DNA of 64,000 nucleotides, from positions 471,630,573-471,694,572 of the forward strand of contig NC_081409.1 in the NCBI RefSeq assembly GCF_030272615.1, in the 5' to 3' direction. The notes below the pieces were generated by a model. That model was not told the DNA's origin and did no database searches. It saw nothing but the letters and a program-made list of their open reading frames with translations. A program made the position numbers and the translations under genes. The number at the start of each line of letters is the position of its first letter. Position 1 is the stretch's first letter. This document shows, one piece after another, positions 12,861-25,055 of the stretch. Source of the DNA: Cryptomeria japonica (Eukaryota; Streptophyta; Pinopsida; Cupressales; Cupressaceae).

Positions 12861-13603
12861 GACAATTGTTCCTTTGGGCTGTCATAGAAAAATCTGCATA
12901 ACTTTTTACTGAGGGCTATGTTTCTTGTAAAATTTTAATTATACAATAAATAAGCCAAGTAGAGCATACCCCATAAATCATTTTTGCATATGACACATAA
13001 GACTTGGGATTTAATTGTTTGGGCATATGGGTAACCCAAAAATAAAAGTATTAAAATCTCTCAACTGACATGGATTTTGGCCATAAAAATTGGTCATTTT
13101 TAAGAAAATGAGGTTAAAATTATCTCTACAAAAGGATTTTGTGTCATCTTTGATAGAATTTGAAAAATAATGATTTCTTTGTGACTGGCAGGTAGGGGAT
13201 GTCCATGAGGGTCCTTGAAAGTTTGAACAAAGGTGACCAACACTTTCAACATTAAAACATTAGCAATAGCTGGTTTTTAGCTGATTATGAGGCTTAAGGC
13301 ACAAGCAAAAATATAGGGGTAACATGGTGTATGCCATGTTCTCTACCTTTATCAATAATTGTTTAATAAGGTCTTGTTTACTAGTCATTACACAAGTTTT
13401 AGAGCTCAAAAACATGAACTAACATCTAACTATTTTGCATTCACATATACATGGAAATACATCATTCCCATACAAAGGTTCCTTTCATAGTTACAAATAC
13501 ATCTTTTCTCCATTACACCATGAATATAACTATATATACATCCATTACATGCCATGATAGTTTCGCATAAAGGTTTAACTTGCTGGCCAAGGCTATCACT
13601 GAG
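12861..13603. other. Non-coding, nothing recognised
   Basis: AT-rich DNA without coding motifs or recognisable repeats. Confidence 0.4.
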
Positions 13604-13930
13604 AGCGGGGGGGGGGTTGAATCAGTGTTATGCGGGTAAGATATGATTTTACCCTTTTATAACATACACATATAAACTAGTAAATGAAGAAACATATAAC
13701 TTGAAGAAAATAAACCATCCACATAAATGAACACCATAACACACATAATTTATATGTGGAAAACCTCAAAGAGGAAAAACCACAGTGGGATTTGTGACCC
13801 ACAATATCAGTTCACTAGCCATATGAAAGGATATTACATAAAATGGGGGCTTGCACATGCAGAAAAGTAGACTACCTAGAGCACACTGCTCATCACAAAA
13901 AGAGTCTCATTGACTACAAGCTTCTGCTGA
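13604..13930 (+). repeat. G-tract LTR-like repeat, plus orientation
   Basis: Starts with GAGAGCGGGGGGGGGGTTGAA, followed by ATCAGTGTTAT. Then come the blocks GTGGAAAACCTCAA, GGAAAAACCACAGTGGGATT, TGTGACCCACAATAT, CTTGCACATGCAG and AGAGCACACTGCTCA. The same blocks in the same order occur reversed at 15100-15484, and recognisably at 54129 and 56367, where they sit at the edge of copia LTRs. Probably a degraded copia LTR end, but no TG boundary was seen here. Confidence 0.6.
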
Positions 13931-15099
13931 AATAAAATAGTAATAATGAACTCACAAAATGCATCTGCTATGCTAAAAAGAGTTCTGGTTATAGTTTTGC
14001 CCTATACCAGTTCATAAACCCTAAACACTTCTACCGGTATCTCCTCTCCTCCAAGAATGCTTTTCAAACTATCTACAGATCATTATATGATATAACATTC
14101 ACATACAAATGATCTACATACATATACTTCGCATTACACAATCTCCTATATCCTTATTACAATTTTTATCATCTATATCTATAATGACCTTAACAAACTG
14201 ACCTATATACCTTTCACAAACAATATGCCTTATGTCGGCTTACAATGCATTACAAAAGATATACAATGTTGGCCTTATGGAATAATTACAAAAAGATTTT
14301 ACAAATAAAACTTCCTTCGGGTCCAGAGATTACTTTAGTGGTGAATATTCACCAATGGCGAATTTTTCATGTTGGCGAGTTGGGAAATGGCGAATATTTT
14401 GTACCAACTGGGGGTGGCCATGTTGCTAGAACATTATCAATTTCCATCAAATTCACGGCCCGATCGTCATATGTTTTATGTAATTAAATGTTTCTATGCG
14501 AGGATTTCGCCAATAAAATATACGTTCGACACACGGTAAATTTAATTTTTTCACCTACACTCTCTGAGGTTGCCTTAATAGATGACCATAATTCGCCTAT
14601 AGCCATGTGAAGAGTTTTTTGCTAGGAGGACCCAATTCGCCCGTGTTGGCAAATGCACACTCCAATGAGATATTGTAGGTGATTGAAGGTATTTTCATTG
14701 ATGGAAACCTTACAATCATGTGATACCTACAAGCAGACACCGACACCGGCACTGATAGACTCTACACTGACATACAGAACACCGGTACTGATAGACTCTA
14801 CACTGACATACAGAACACTGGCACCGAAAAGGAAGATTATCGGCACCCTGGCCGACAACAATTTTGTATTAATGTATTTTGTAATTAATGGTAAAATATT
14901 TTGTAAGCTGACATGGCGGATTGTAATATGACTCATATATGTATGAGATTATTGTATATCACTATATATGTTAGGGTATGATGTGAAAGATAGAAGGTAG
15001 CAGACCTATTATGCAAATTATTGGATAAGGGTTTATGTATGTAGCAGACCTTAAACCGATACTAAATCTGGCATAGCAGATGCTAATCTGAAGTAGTAC
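13931..15099. other. Segment between inverted G-tract repeats
   Basis: Non-coding DNA between the two oppositely oriented G-tract repeats, holding the 36-bp tandem repeat at 14744-14826. Around 14,330-14,690 GC content is slightly higher, with recurring GGCGA / TCGCC words, but no protein motif was found. Confidence 0.4.
14744..14826. repeat. 36-bp tandem repeat, about 2.3 copies
   Basis: CACCGGCACTGATAGACTCT starts at 14744, near-identical at 14780, with a partial third unit at 14816. The period is 36 bp, a multiple of three, so short frames run through on both strands without indicating a gene. Confidence 0.85.
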
Positions 15100-15484
15100 A
15101 AGACACTGGATTAGTATAATCCATTTTTGTAAGTTAGTGTGACTTCTTTTGTAATTGAGCAGTGAGCTCTAGACACTTGGCCTTCCTGCATGTGCAGGCC
15201 CCTATTGTAGAAGTAATATTCTCTTATTGGTTAGTAAGTGAATATTGTGGGTCACAAACCCCATCGAGGTTTTTCTCACACCAAGTTTCCTCGTAAAAAC
15301 ATCGTGTTATGGTGTGTTTTTCATGTTGTGGTTGTTATTCTTATTTGCTACATTATTTCTGGTTTACCAGTACATAGTTTTAATATGCTTTTCATGTTAT
15401 AAGTTAAGAAAATATTATTACCGGTCAGATACTGATTCACCCCCCCCCCCCTCTTAGTATGTTTGGGAATCCAAACAGCCTGAC
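15100..15484 (-). repeat. G-tract LTR-like repeat, minus orientation
   Basis: Reverse complement of the family at 13604: the minus strand begins CTAAGAGGGGGGGGGGGGTG near 15455, then AATCAGTATC, then the GGAAACTTGG, GAAAAACCTCG, TTTGTGACCCACAATATTC, CCTGCACATGCAGG and TCTAGAGCTCACTGCTCA blocks in the same order. With 13604-13930 it forms a widely spaced inverted pair. Confidence 0.6.
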
Positions 15485-16045
15485 ATTTTGCCGATGCATG
15501 TCTCCATTCACCCCAACTTTCGCTAGCTATATTGTATTTGCCAATTATTTGGACGATCCATAATCGCCTCGAAAATTACATAAGTCATGTTATACTTACG
15601 CGGGATTCACCAAATATTTGTATACCATATAAATTTCCCACAGAATTCACCATATAAGGATTGGTATAAATACATGAAAAGATCAGATCTATCTCTACAC
15701 AATCTGGTGGGTTCTAGGCTTTGAATTCTGATCAATAGCAAAGTTTTAGACTAAGGAAATTCATTGTTGTTGACTACATTGGTGACTGCTAGTGACCTAA
15801 AGGTGAGTGATCATATTTTTGAAGTGTTATAATGTTATTCTAAATTTATCTATATTTGTTTGCACTGTTGAGTTCATTTTTATTCAGTGGCGACCCGTTA
15901 GTGCTAAGTGGTCAGCTAGGAGATTCAGACCTTAGACATCTAGATTGTAGGTTGTAGGGCCAATGAAACATATATTATAATTTATAGTCTATTATTGCTT
16001 CTTCAACAAACTGTTATTCTTTTGGCAGCCTTTATTTCATTGGAG
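15485..16045. other. 5' flank of the hAT pseudogene
   Basis: No coding motif. CAGTGGCGACC at 15885-15895 resembles the CAGTGGCG start common in hAT terminal inverted repeats, but no matching inverted end was found downstream of the transposase, so the element boundary is unresolved. Confidence 0.35.
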
Positions 16046-18688
16046 ATGTCGAACAAGAAGAAGGGTAGGAAACCTGAATGTGGGGAAGACCATGAGAGGC
16101 CAACAAAAAGTAGAACATTGTCTTCATACTTTGGCTTTGGAAAAGAGTGTGGTGAAAATTAGGAAGGTACATCATCACAAGTACAAGTACAAAATTTGTA
16201 GCCTACACTGCATGTTGAAGATGGTGGTGAACCTAATATCTTAGATTAGGATGATCTCGAAGAAGATTATCTGGTAGATGCCCAAGTTAGCTAGAATGAT
16301 ATAATAGACTTGGGTGATAATGCTATTGATGATAATGCATGGAAGGGGAAAAGAAAAGCCAAATCAAAAAAGGATGAACCACAATAAAAAAAGGATTGAG
16401 AGTGGGATATGTCAGTGAGGAATTTTCAAATTAATTGGGCATCAAAGTATCCATTCATTGAACCAGTGGAGAATCCAACTGAAGGCGAGCCTCCAATAGA
16501 ATGCAGGTGTAAGATTTGCACTTGGAAACATAACAAGGAAATTAGGTTGCAGCAAAAATTTGACACCATAGAAAAGCATATGGGTAAAGTTTATGAAAAA
16601 CAAATGATAGACGGGGTTGAAAAATCAACGATAAGATGGAAAATAGAGGAATGTAAGCATGTGAGGAATGCCAAAGAGTATTATTTTCATGAGAAAATAC
16701 AGATGAAGCCTACTAAAGTTAAAGGTTCTATTAAAGCTAGTTTTAGAAAAGCAATGCAAATAGAACAACTGGGAAAAGTTGTTCAGTTAAGCATTGTTTT
16801 TAATATTTTGAGTAGAGGGTGTGCTATGATAGATTTCCTATAAATTAGTGGTTTATTACACTTTTTGAAAGTTCCTAACTATCTTAATTGACACTGGTCA
16901 GTAAACAGTGGATGGGAATGGGCAAGTTGCCTTGCTGAGGTTGAAAAAGAAGATGTAAAGGAAAAAATAAGAGAGTCAAACTTTATTGCATTTTCTTTAG
17001 ATGAAGTTACGGTAGTAGACAATACTTCATGGGTATGCATGCATGTTTATACTATAGAGAATCATACCCACCAACCTCATCTACTATCTATTGCTAAAAT
17101 GAAGGAGAGTGCGACAACGGAAAATTTATTTCAACTAGTAAAGAGAAGTTTAATTGAATATGGAGGTATGGATGACATGACGGTAGCCAAAAAATTGGTT
17201 TGTGTTGGAGCAAATGGAGCTTCACTAATGCAAGGTCACAGGAATGGTCTTTGTACAAAGATTCAAACTTCATTTGCACCGTACATTACTACAATTCACT
17301 GCATGGCTCACATAATGAATCTAGCTTTTGGAATTGTGAGCAAGTTTGCTTCAATTAAAAAAATTGAAATTTTAATCAGAGAGATCTACTCACACTTCTG
17401 TCGAAGTCCCAAGTGATTTATGGAATTTCAACACTTTGGTGGTGGAATAACTGATGGGAATAAGCTTCTCAAGGATAATGATACCAGATGGATCTCTTTG
17501 GATGGTCCAGCGCATCGATTGTTTTTAGAATATCCATCCTTGATTGGACTATTTCACACAACTCACGATGAATCAGATCAACCAAAATTTCCTGACCTTC
17601 TTCAGAGGTTAAGTAATTTAGAGACATTGTTAACTTTAGTAGCTCTTCTACCCATGCTAGAGGAAATGAGGAATATTATGAAAGCTACCCAGAAAAGACC
17701 TCTGTATATTGCAGAATATGCTATGTTGCGTAAGATGACATACATGACCCTCGCCAATCTCTATCAAAATCAACCAACACTATCTGATGAAAAAATTGTT
17801 AAGTGGCGGACACTCACAGATTTGAACAATCCTGATAACTTTTTACAAATCGGTGCAGATGGGGAGGTATGTGCCAATGTACGAGGATTTGAGATACCAA
17901 TGCACTTTTATGGCATGGTCGACCTCGAGGAACCAAGAAAGCGCCCCAGGAAGCAACTAGCAAGAGTTACAAGGGAAGATTTCGACAAGATTGTTGAAAC
18001 TGTAACTACTTCTGTGAAGAAAATTGCGTATGATCTTTCCTCACAAATTAGAAGTAGATTCCCTCCTGACAACCTACTTGAAGCCATGTCTATTTTGTTT
18101 CCTCATTATTGGAGCCTCAACATTGCATCTGATTTTCAAAGTAAGCTACCGATTTTGATAAAACAATTTTGCATATCTAGAGAATTGAATGGAATAACTA
18201 TAAATGGAATATTAGACAAAACTCATCTTCGAGATAAATCATCTTGTTTTGCATACACTATGAGAGAACAATATGACAAAATGGAGAACCCCTAAAAAGA
18301 GGGATCAATAACAAGGCTTTGGAAAATTATAGCTGAGAACACAGCGTTGCATGATTCAATGCCAGAATATTTGAAGCTTGTTGATTTATGTCTTACCATG
18401 ATATTGGGTTCGGTGGAAGATGAGAGAGTTTTCAATGCTTTGGGGTTCCTAAAATCAAAGCTAAGAAACAAAATAGACAAAAATTTGGAAAATTGCTCGA
18501 GGCTTTATACATCTAGGTATGATGTCCACACTTTTCCTTACGATAGGGCACTGCAAATCTGGAGGTCCAAATGTGAAAGAAGAGGTTTGGGAAACACTTC
18601 AAACCAAAGTGCTAGTGGGACTATTGACTCATGTACTGGACCTACTGGTAGCATTGAGATGCAGTTCAATGAAGGTATGCAGACTTAG
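16046..18688 (+). pseudogene. hAT-family transposase pseudogene (zinc-finger type)
   Basis: hAT transposases cut and paste DNA through a D-D-E RNase H fold. The frame from the ATG at 16046 to the stop ending at 18688 is continuous (about 880 codons) with no frameshift, but it carries premature stops near 16160, 16199, 16247, 16295, 16385, 16397, 16841, 16889, 17414 and 18293. Visible parts in order: Lys-rich N-terminus; a BED/TTF-like zinc finger (CRCKICTW ... IEKHMGK, near 16500-16580); FSLDE with the first catalytic Asp (about 16990); CVGANGASLM where the second catalytic Asp of the usual DGA motif is Asn (about 17210); HCMAHIMNLAF; NDTRWIS; and a C-terminal hAT dimerisation segment (MILGSVEDERVFNALGFLKS, about 18400). 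Family assignment is firm. The element is dead, having both stops and a lost catalytic residue. Terminal inverted repeats were not located. Confidence 0.85.
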
Positions 18689-19097
18689 AGTGAAGAAATC
18701 GCAGACAAGAATCAAGAAAGCTTTGAATTTAATGAGGATGAATGACAACTGTAAGAGATTGGTATTTATTAATCTTATTACTATATCTCATCATTCATAT
18801 TACAAAAGCATATTACTTTTTGCAATTAGAATTTAATATTGATTTGTAATTGTATTTTTCAACTTTCTATTTCCAGAATTAAAATAGCATAATAAAAGAC
18901 CATAATATGTTTATTGATATAGTGATATTTATTGTTTATTTAGACATGTTTGAGTCTCAAATTTGTGTGATACATTTCATAACCATATGATACAATTCAT
19001 TCAATAGTAATACAAATGTCGAGAACTTAGATTTTCATTAATTCTTTCAAAATATAGCCATATGATACAATTCATTCAATAGTAATACACCAATCTA
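18689..19097. other. 3' flank of the hAT pseudogene
   Basis: AT-rich. The phrase CATATGATACAATTCATTCA plus ATAGTAATAC occurs twice (near 18986 and 19062). No coding motif. Confidence 0.4.
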
Positions 19098-19308
19098 TGT
19101 GATTCTCCATGCAAATTGCAAAAGTGAATACAAAGTTTCAGAACCCTTTGCAAATGACCCTGAATTCCCTTTATAGAAACAAGAGAGCAACAACAACTCT
19201 TGTGTGATTCTCCAATGTCCATGCAAAAGTAAATACAAAGTTTCAGAACCCTTTGCAAATGACCCTGAATTCCCTTTTATAGAAACAAGGGAGCAACAAC
19301 AACTTTAG
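19098..19308. repeat. Tandem duplication, two units of about 106 bp
   Basis: Two consecutive units share ATACAAAGTTTCAGAACCCT, TTGCAAATGACCCTGAATTC and GAGCAACAACAACT with few differences. Non-coding. Confidence 0.85.
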
Positions 19309-20154
19309 GTTGAAGTGCAAGTTTGCAACATGTTAAGACTCAACATAAAAATCACAAACTCAACACAGATTTAAATAGCTATCATAGGCCGGATTAGAAA
19401 TTTAACTACTGCTACATGTCTGATGTCTCCTGTTCAAAATTGTCATCATGGTGTGACATGTTCCTGTATTTTAAAATATATAAGTTTAATAAATCTATAA
19501 AGTTATTGTATCTATATGCATAATTATTTTCATTTAACTAAAGTAAATATATAATTTTAATAAAATAACTATATTGATATAAATAAATTAGTAAATAACG
19601 TTATAAAATTAAATGTTTAGTAAATATAATATCGTATAAATGCTTACTTGTGAAGTCCCCTACTTAAAATTTTTGGTTTCAAGTCCACATGGTCAAATAT
19701 GATGCCACATCAACATGTCTTTTTGCTAAGGTGTCCAAAAAGGTCCATGCGAGTTCAAATTTAAATATTAATTCATGCCATGACAAATTAAATATAGATA
19801 ATAGTAATGCCTAAAACCTAGTAATTAGAAATAGAGAAATGCATAAATGTTAAAGCTTGGGAGAATTTAAGAATACAAATTTACTGGATGAAGTTTTGCA
19901 CTGTGCATCATAGATTCATAGGCTGGATTAGCAAATTAGCAATAGTGAGTGCTGGTTTTTTCCTATTCACAAAACAAAGTTATTTCAAGCAATGCCAAAT
20001 TCCAAACAAAAAAAACATAAACCTTGAAATTAAGAGTAAAAGAAGAAAATTGTGCAACACACTATGATTCTTAAGATTTTTGTGCTAGTTTTTGTAGGGT
20101 GCTCCACTCTTCATCTGATGGAAGGTCAATATTCTGTAAACTATGGAAAGTCAA
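19309..20154. other. Non-coding, AT-rich
   Basis: Very AT-rich around 19,470-19,640. No repeat boundary, RNA gene or coding motif was recognised. Confidence 0.4.
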
Positions 20155-23100
20155 CTACAACTTTGTCAACAATCCATATTTAGAAGATTGACTTGACATC
20201 ACTATTTCATCCAATACCAAATTTAGAGTTGTAAATGGTTGGATGAATTCCAGAAAGCTTTGGGGAGTTGTGTCCTTAGGAAGCAAGTCTAAATCAAACT
20301 TCATTTTTATCTCCATGCTTTTTTTGTAAGCTTCTTTTCCAATGAATTTATTTAATGGGTCAACGGTATTAGGCAAACTAAGTTTAATCAAAATATTTTT
20401 CTTTTCTTGCAGCTTCAATATCTTTTTGCCACATTTTTCCATAACTTCTGATGTTTCCCTTAGTTTCTAGCATTTTTGAATGAAAGATGATGTCTTAACT
20501 GTGGCATCAATGCGGCTCTTAATTCCCTTGGATGCCAAGTAGCTGTCACTGGTACTATAGACTACTTGCAAAATATGTTTTGCCATATCCTCTTTTGAAT
20601 AAACATGTATGCTCTTCTCAAAGTTCCCTTTGATTTTCATATAAATTACTCTTAGACTTTCATTCAATTCAAACCATTCACACAACTTGTCACTCCTCTG
20701 CATTATTTGCCGCCAAATGTTTTCTTGTATATTCTTTGTTGTATTTTTCATATTATCTTTCAATCTATCCTTCGAAGTTTTTATTTTATCATTTACATTG
20801 TGCAGGTCTTGTTTCAATTGTGCACATTTTTTTCTTTCTTCCTCTACTTCCTCTTGCCAATGTTTTTCTTTTTCCTTCCCACGATCCAATAGGTCCTATA
20901 TTTTTCTTATTTCGGTAGTAGCAGACTCATAACTTTTGTATAATTTTTGAAAACTGGCTCTTTCCTCATCAATTTTTTTAATTGCTTTTTCTCCAGTTTT
21001 TCTCTTAGAACCTTCAATTCTGCATCCATCTTCTCCTGCTCTACAATTTCTACTGCAGAGCCCAAATTTTTTATCCTTTTATGTATATCATTGCACTTGT
21101 TATCTGCTGCTTTCCTCCTTGATTATTCGTTTGCTAGGTCTGCCTATAACTTTTCTATTTATTTCTCCAATTTATTTTTTTCTCTCTCCACCTTTAGTAG
21201 TGAAGTGTAGACCACTCTATTAGTCCTTTTTGACACACTAATTTTGTCCACATTATGTACTTTAGAAAAATCTATTTGGAGGGTACTAACTTGAAATTCA
21301 GAGGGATCTATCTGATTGTGTAGAGGATTTTTTATCTTTAGTTGGCGTCGAGGGCATAACAACCATGAACTCCATCATATCTTTATGTGGGTCATATGTT
21401 GGAAATACCCTGTTCCTTGCAGGTTGTTCATCTAAAACTTCAGTCAGGGCACCCCTACGAAATGCTTTCTTTTTTTCTTTATTTGCTTTTGTTGTGTGTT
21501 CATATTTTTTATAGTAATCACAAAATTAAAAATTTGGGCTTGCTGAAGTAATTGAATGTTTAAAACATAGGAATAACAAAGGCTCCAATTCCACTTATGC
21601 CTATGGTTTTAACTAATGCTTGACTTGGATTACCAACAACAATTCCTGATCTTGTCCCACTCCCACTAACACTTTCATGTGTAGTTTTCATAATCTTTTG
21701 AGGTGTGTGATCTGAAGCTACAAATGATTGTTTTGTAGTGTCAGTGGCACTTGTTATAGGATTTCAAATAGTATGAGTATCTACCACTAGTGGCCTCTTG
21801 TGAGAGATATTTGTTGTAGCCCTTGTCCAACACCAACACAACTAGTATCAGTAGTAGTACCCATGCCAACCCCACCAATCACAATGACACTTGACTAAAC
21901 AATAATGGGAATACTATCCCTAGATTCCCCACCTATGGTAGTGACACTTGATTCACCACCAATGGGAATAATATTATGTGGTGGCCATTGTGGATTTGAA
22001 CCTGAAACAAATATAGGTGGACCCTGAGGGTAATGAGTAGTACCTATCCATGATGAATATGAAGAATCAAGTCCAATGACTGGTTTAACAGGAGCTTTTG
22101 ATTTTGATTCTGATGGAAGTTGTCCCTGAAGTGGATACCGAATTCCCTCTCCTCTGGGACCTAGACCACCACCTTCAAACCCATTTTTTCCACAATGCTT
22201 GCCCCTTTGCTATATTTTTCTTTTATGGACTCATTAACTCCACCTAATATTTTAGGGACTGTAGTAGTTGTTGGAGTGGGATCAACCTCATACTCATCAT
22301 CATCTCTACTCCTGTCATATGTTGTTGTGGGATGCTCCATATTCCACAGTTTGCTAAACTCTCCATCCTTGTCGATGGTCTCAAATTCTGCACTGGTCTT
22401 TGGTTCACCGAGATTCTTCCTCATAGTCCAAAAATCATTTATTTTGGTTTGAGTCCAAAAAATCTCTTTACATTCTTGTAGAATTGATTTGGGAATAGAT
22501 TTGTTAAATGGATTAGCATATTTTTGGTAGAAATTGTAGGACCTCCTATTTTGGATGCCCTGGCCCTCCTCTGTTTTCCTTTGTGTGTGCAATGCCATAA
22601 TTTGTGATGAAATTTCTTCTATTGAAATATTATTGTTAGCTGCAATTTTCTCCATCTCTTTTTTAACCTCATCCTAGGAGTCCATGTTTCTAAGCTTTTA
22701 TAGCAATGGTTTACTTTCATGTTGACATAACGCTGAAGAGTTCCCATTTTTCTTAAGCCTTGCTTGAACTACACCGATTGGATCATACTGCCAGAGACTC
22801 TCATCACCAAAGTTAAAAACTGTCAAAAAATCATATGCCACATTGAATGATTTTCTCTCAAATGTGAACCCTCCACATGAGAAAGACAAGGAAGGAAATA
22901 TGCTCTTCTTTTGCTAACCATGGAAGTGCCTATCTGTGCTCTCCAATTGCCGTACATACTCCAATGCAAATACCCTCTCTGTCACATGTATTGGAAGTCT
23001 GTATGGTTTTACTGCTGATCCGTAAAACCTTAACATAGTGAATTCTTCCATGAAGAACCAATTAGCCAATTCTATTTGACTTCCAAGTTGAATGCAATCT

Positions 23101-24146
23101 CTACAAGACACAAGCAACCTAGGCATTAGAGTGCTTGTAATTTCATTATACATTGGTGCCAAAAAGAAGTCTACAAAATGGTTTTAGTTATTTCTGTTAT
23201 CATTCATCCTTATCTTTGGTATCCATTCATATATTGGATACTCTGTTCTGTTTCAAGTCTTCTCATCAATCTTATAGTTCACAATTTGAAGATTGTTGGT
23301 CTCGAATATTGCACGATACCTTGATAGAAGGAGATAGCACAAGTAGGATGAGAACCTAAATGTCTTACATGAACCTTTTTTGATCATTAGTAATTGTTTT
23401 TGCATGGATTGAACAATGTGCTAAATAAAATTATATCTTACTGGCTGATCTACACAATGGATATTATAAATCATTTCAAGAAGGCTTGCACCCACTTCCC
23501 TATCATTTTTCAATCCTTGGCAAAATGACAACAATGAAATAGTATCCCCAACCCATGGAACAAAAATGTTAGAATCATAAGGATGCTTATGATTCTGATC
23601 CAACATAATACCACTCTTTATTAGAGCTTTGATAAATGAATCTGTGCGACTTGGATCGAGACTCTCATAATTCCCTGCCAGCTTTCCTAGGTCAATTTGG
23701 ACGTTTGAGTTTTGGGATTCAAATCCTAGGTTCAACAAACAAGCAAATTCTCCCTTGTTTATGGATAGAATTTCCTCTTTTGTATTTTTATAGACAATTT
23801 CTTTTTTATCTTCATCATAATTTTCGGTGCAAACCATGACAAAATCAGGGCAAGGGAATACTTCAGGTAACACCATGCTTCCCAATCCAGCATCCCATGA
23901 TGCGATTTTATTTGTTCTTTGTTTTAACATTGGGTTGAAAATAGTAAATTTTGCCCTAGATGCATCTATCGCCTTACTAGACAATGCATATCTAATATCT
24001 ATGATACACTTTTCACCATGGATAGCAGGGTCATAAATATCATGGTATTCATCAGTGAAACTTGGTGTTTTAACCAGTTCAGTTAGGTACATTTTGTTTT
24101 TCACTTGGCTTCCTGTTGAACTACTGCTTCCCATTTTCCCCATCAC
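20155..24146 (-). pseudogene. Decayed divergent homologue of the gypsy LTR-encoded protein
   Basis: Open segments on the minus strand (24146-23421, 23162-22914, 22889-22698, 22655-22161, 21362-21159) all lie in one frame separated by stops. A shift then leads to 20889-20467 and 20442-20155. The segments are collinear with the 1,049-residue LTR protein: LGSMVLPEVF against LGKLVVPNVF; NKGEFACLLNLGFE against NKQTIDMVFDLDWE; LPIHVTERVFALEYVRQL against LPITVPDRVASLEIIRQL; YDPIGVVQARLKKNG against FDPEGYIRAARASQK. The C-terminal part is Lys/Glu-rich coiled coil. The N-terminus (MGSSSSTGS) is also Ser-rich. Similarity is weak but ordered over the whole length, so common ancestry is likely. Whether this copy also sits inside an LTR could not be shown, as no matching repeat was found nearby. 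Function unknown. Confidence 0.6.
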
Positions 24147-24923
24147 TATTATTGTTAATAATTCAAAATAATGCTAGATAAAAACTTGAAAAATGCTAAC
24201 ACTCAAATTGGACCATGAGATTAAAAAAATCAAAAAAGGCGGGATGTAGGGGTTCTAGATTTTACTCAAAATTTATATTTGACTAGATTGACACAGACAA
24301 TCTCTGTTGCAACTTGCATTCCTCAATCTAGTAGTTGTTTCTGAATCTCCCTTGATTTACTGGTTAGTCCATAAAATGAAATACGATTATGATTTATGAG
24401 TCTCTTATTTTGAAAACTCTGAAAAGTACAAAAGTAATACCTAAAGGGCAAAATATCTAGAATCATGTTGTAATTTTATTAATTATTACTAATAACTATT
24501 CAATATCGAAGGACAAAACATTCATTACTTCTATCTAAATTCTGAGGATATTAAATGTCAAAACGTTCAATTCTGGGCGCAGTTCTCACAAATGTCTTCA
24601 CGTCCCACATTCAAGCCAAAATCCACCCTAAGTCATTGATCTTTTCTCATCCAACAGACGATGATACCTGTTGTCAGATGTCATGGGTCCCATGACTTTT
24701 GCCATTTTTTTGGGCATGTCACCATACTTGTGTCACTTTTCAGGACTGGTTTTTAAGTTTGTTTAATCATTTTAAACTTCCGCCCAAAAAAGAGCTTTAT
24801 AGACTTAATTATATTTAATTACAATTAAAACATTCTATTTCAGGCGAAGTTCTCACAAATGTGTTCACTTCCCACATTCAGGCTGAAATCCACCCTAGGT
24901 CGTTGATCTTTGGTCATCCAACG
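24147..24923. other. 5' flank of the gypsy array with a 97-bp direct duplication
   Basis: The segments 24560-24656 and 24827-24923 are imperfect direct repeats sharing AGTTCTCACAAATGT, CCCACATTCA, AATCCACCCTA and CATCCAAC. The gypsy LTR begins immediately after the second copy, at the point where the first copy continues GACGATGATACC. This marks the insertion point. The continuation is not found after the array. Confidence 0.65.
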
Positions 24924-25055
24924 TGTTGAGCACTATTTTTTTTTTTTTTTAAAAAAATATAATAAAAATAAAAAATAATAATATATGTTTCCATAAGCAT
25001 GAAGACTAATGGATATTTCGGCCAGTAAGCTGTATCGAGCACTGCAGGAGAAGTT

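Noticed and set aside
15885-15895. CAGTGGCGACC as left terminal inverted repeat of the hAT element
   Set aside because: No complementary end (for example GGTCGCCACTG) was found after the transposase, and no 8-bp target duplication.
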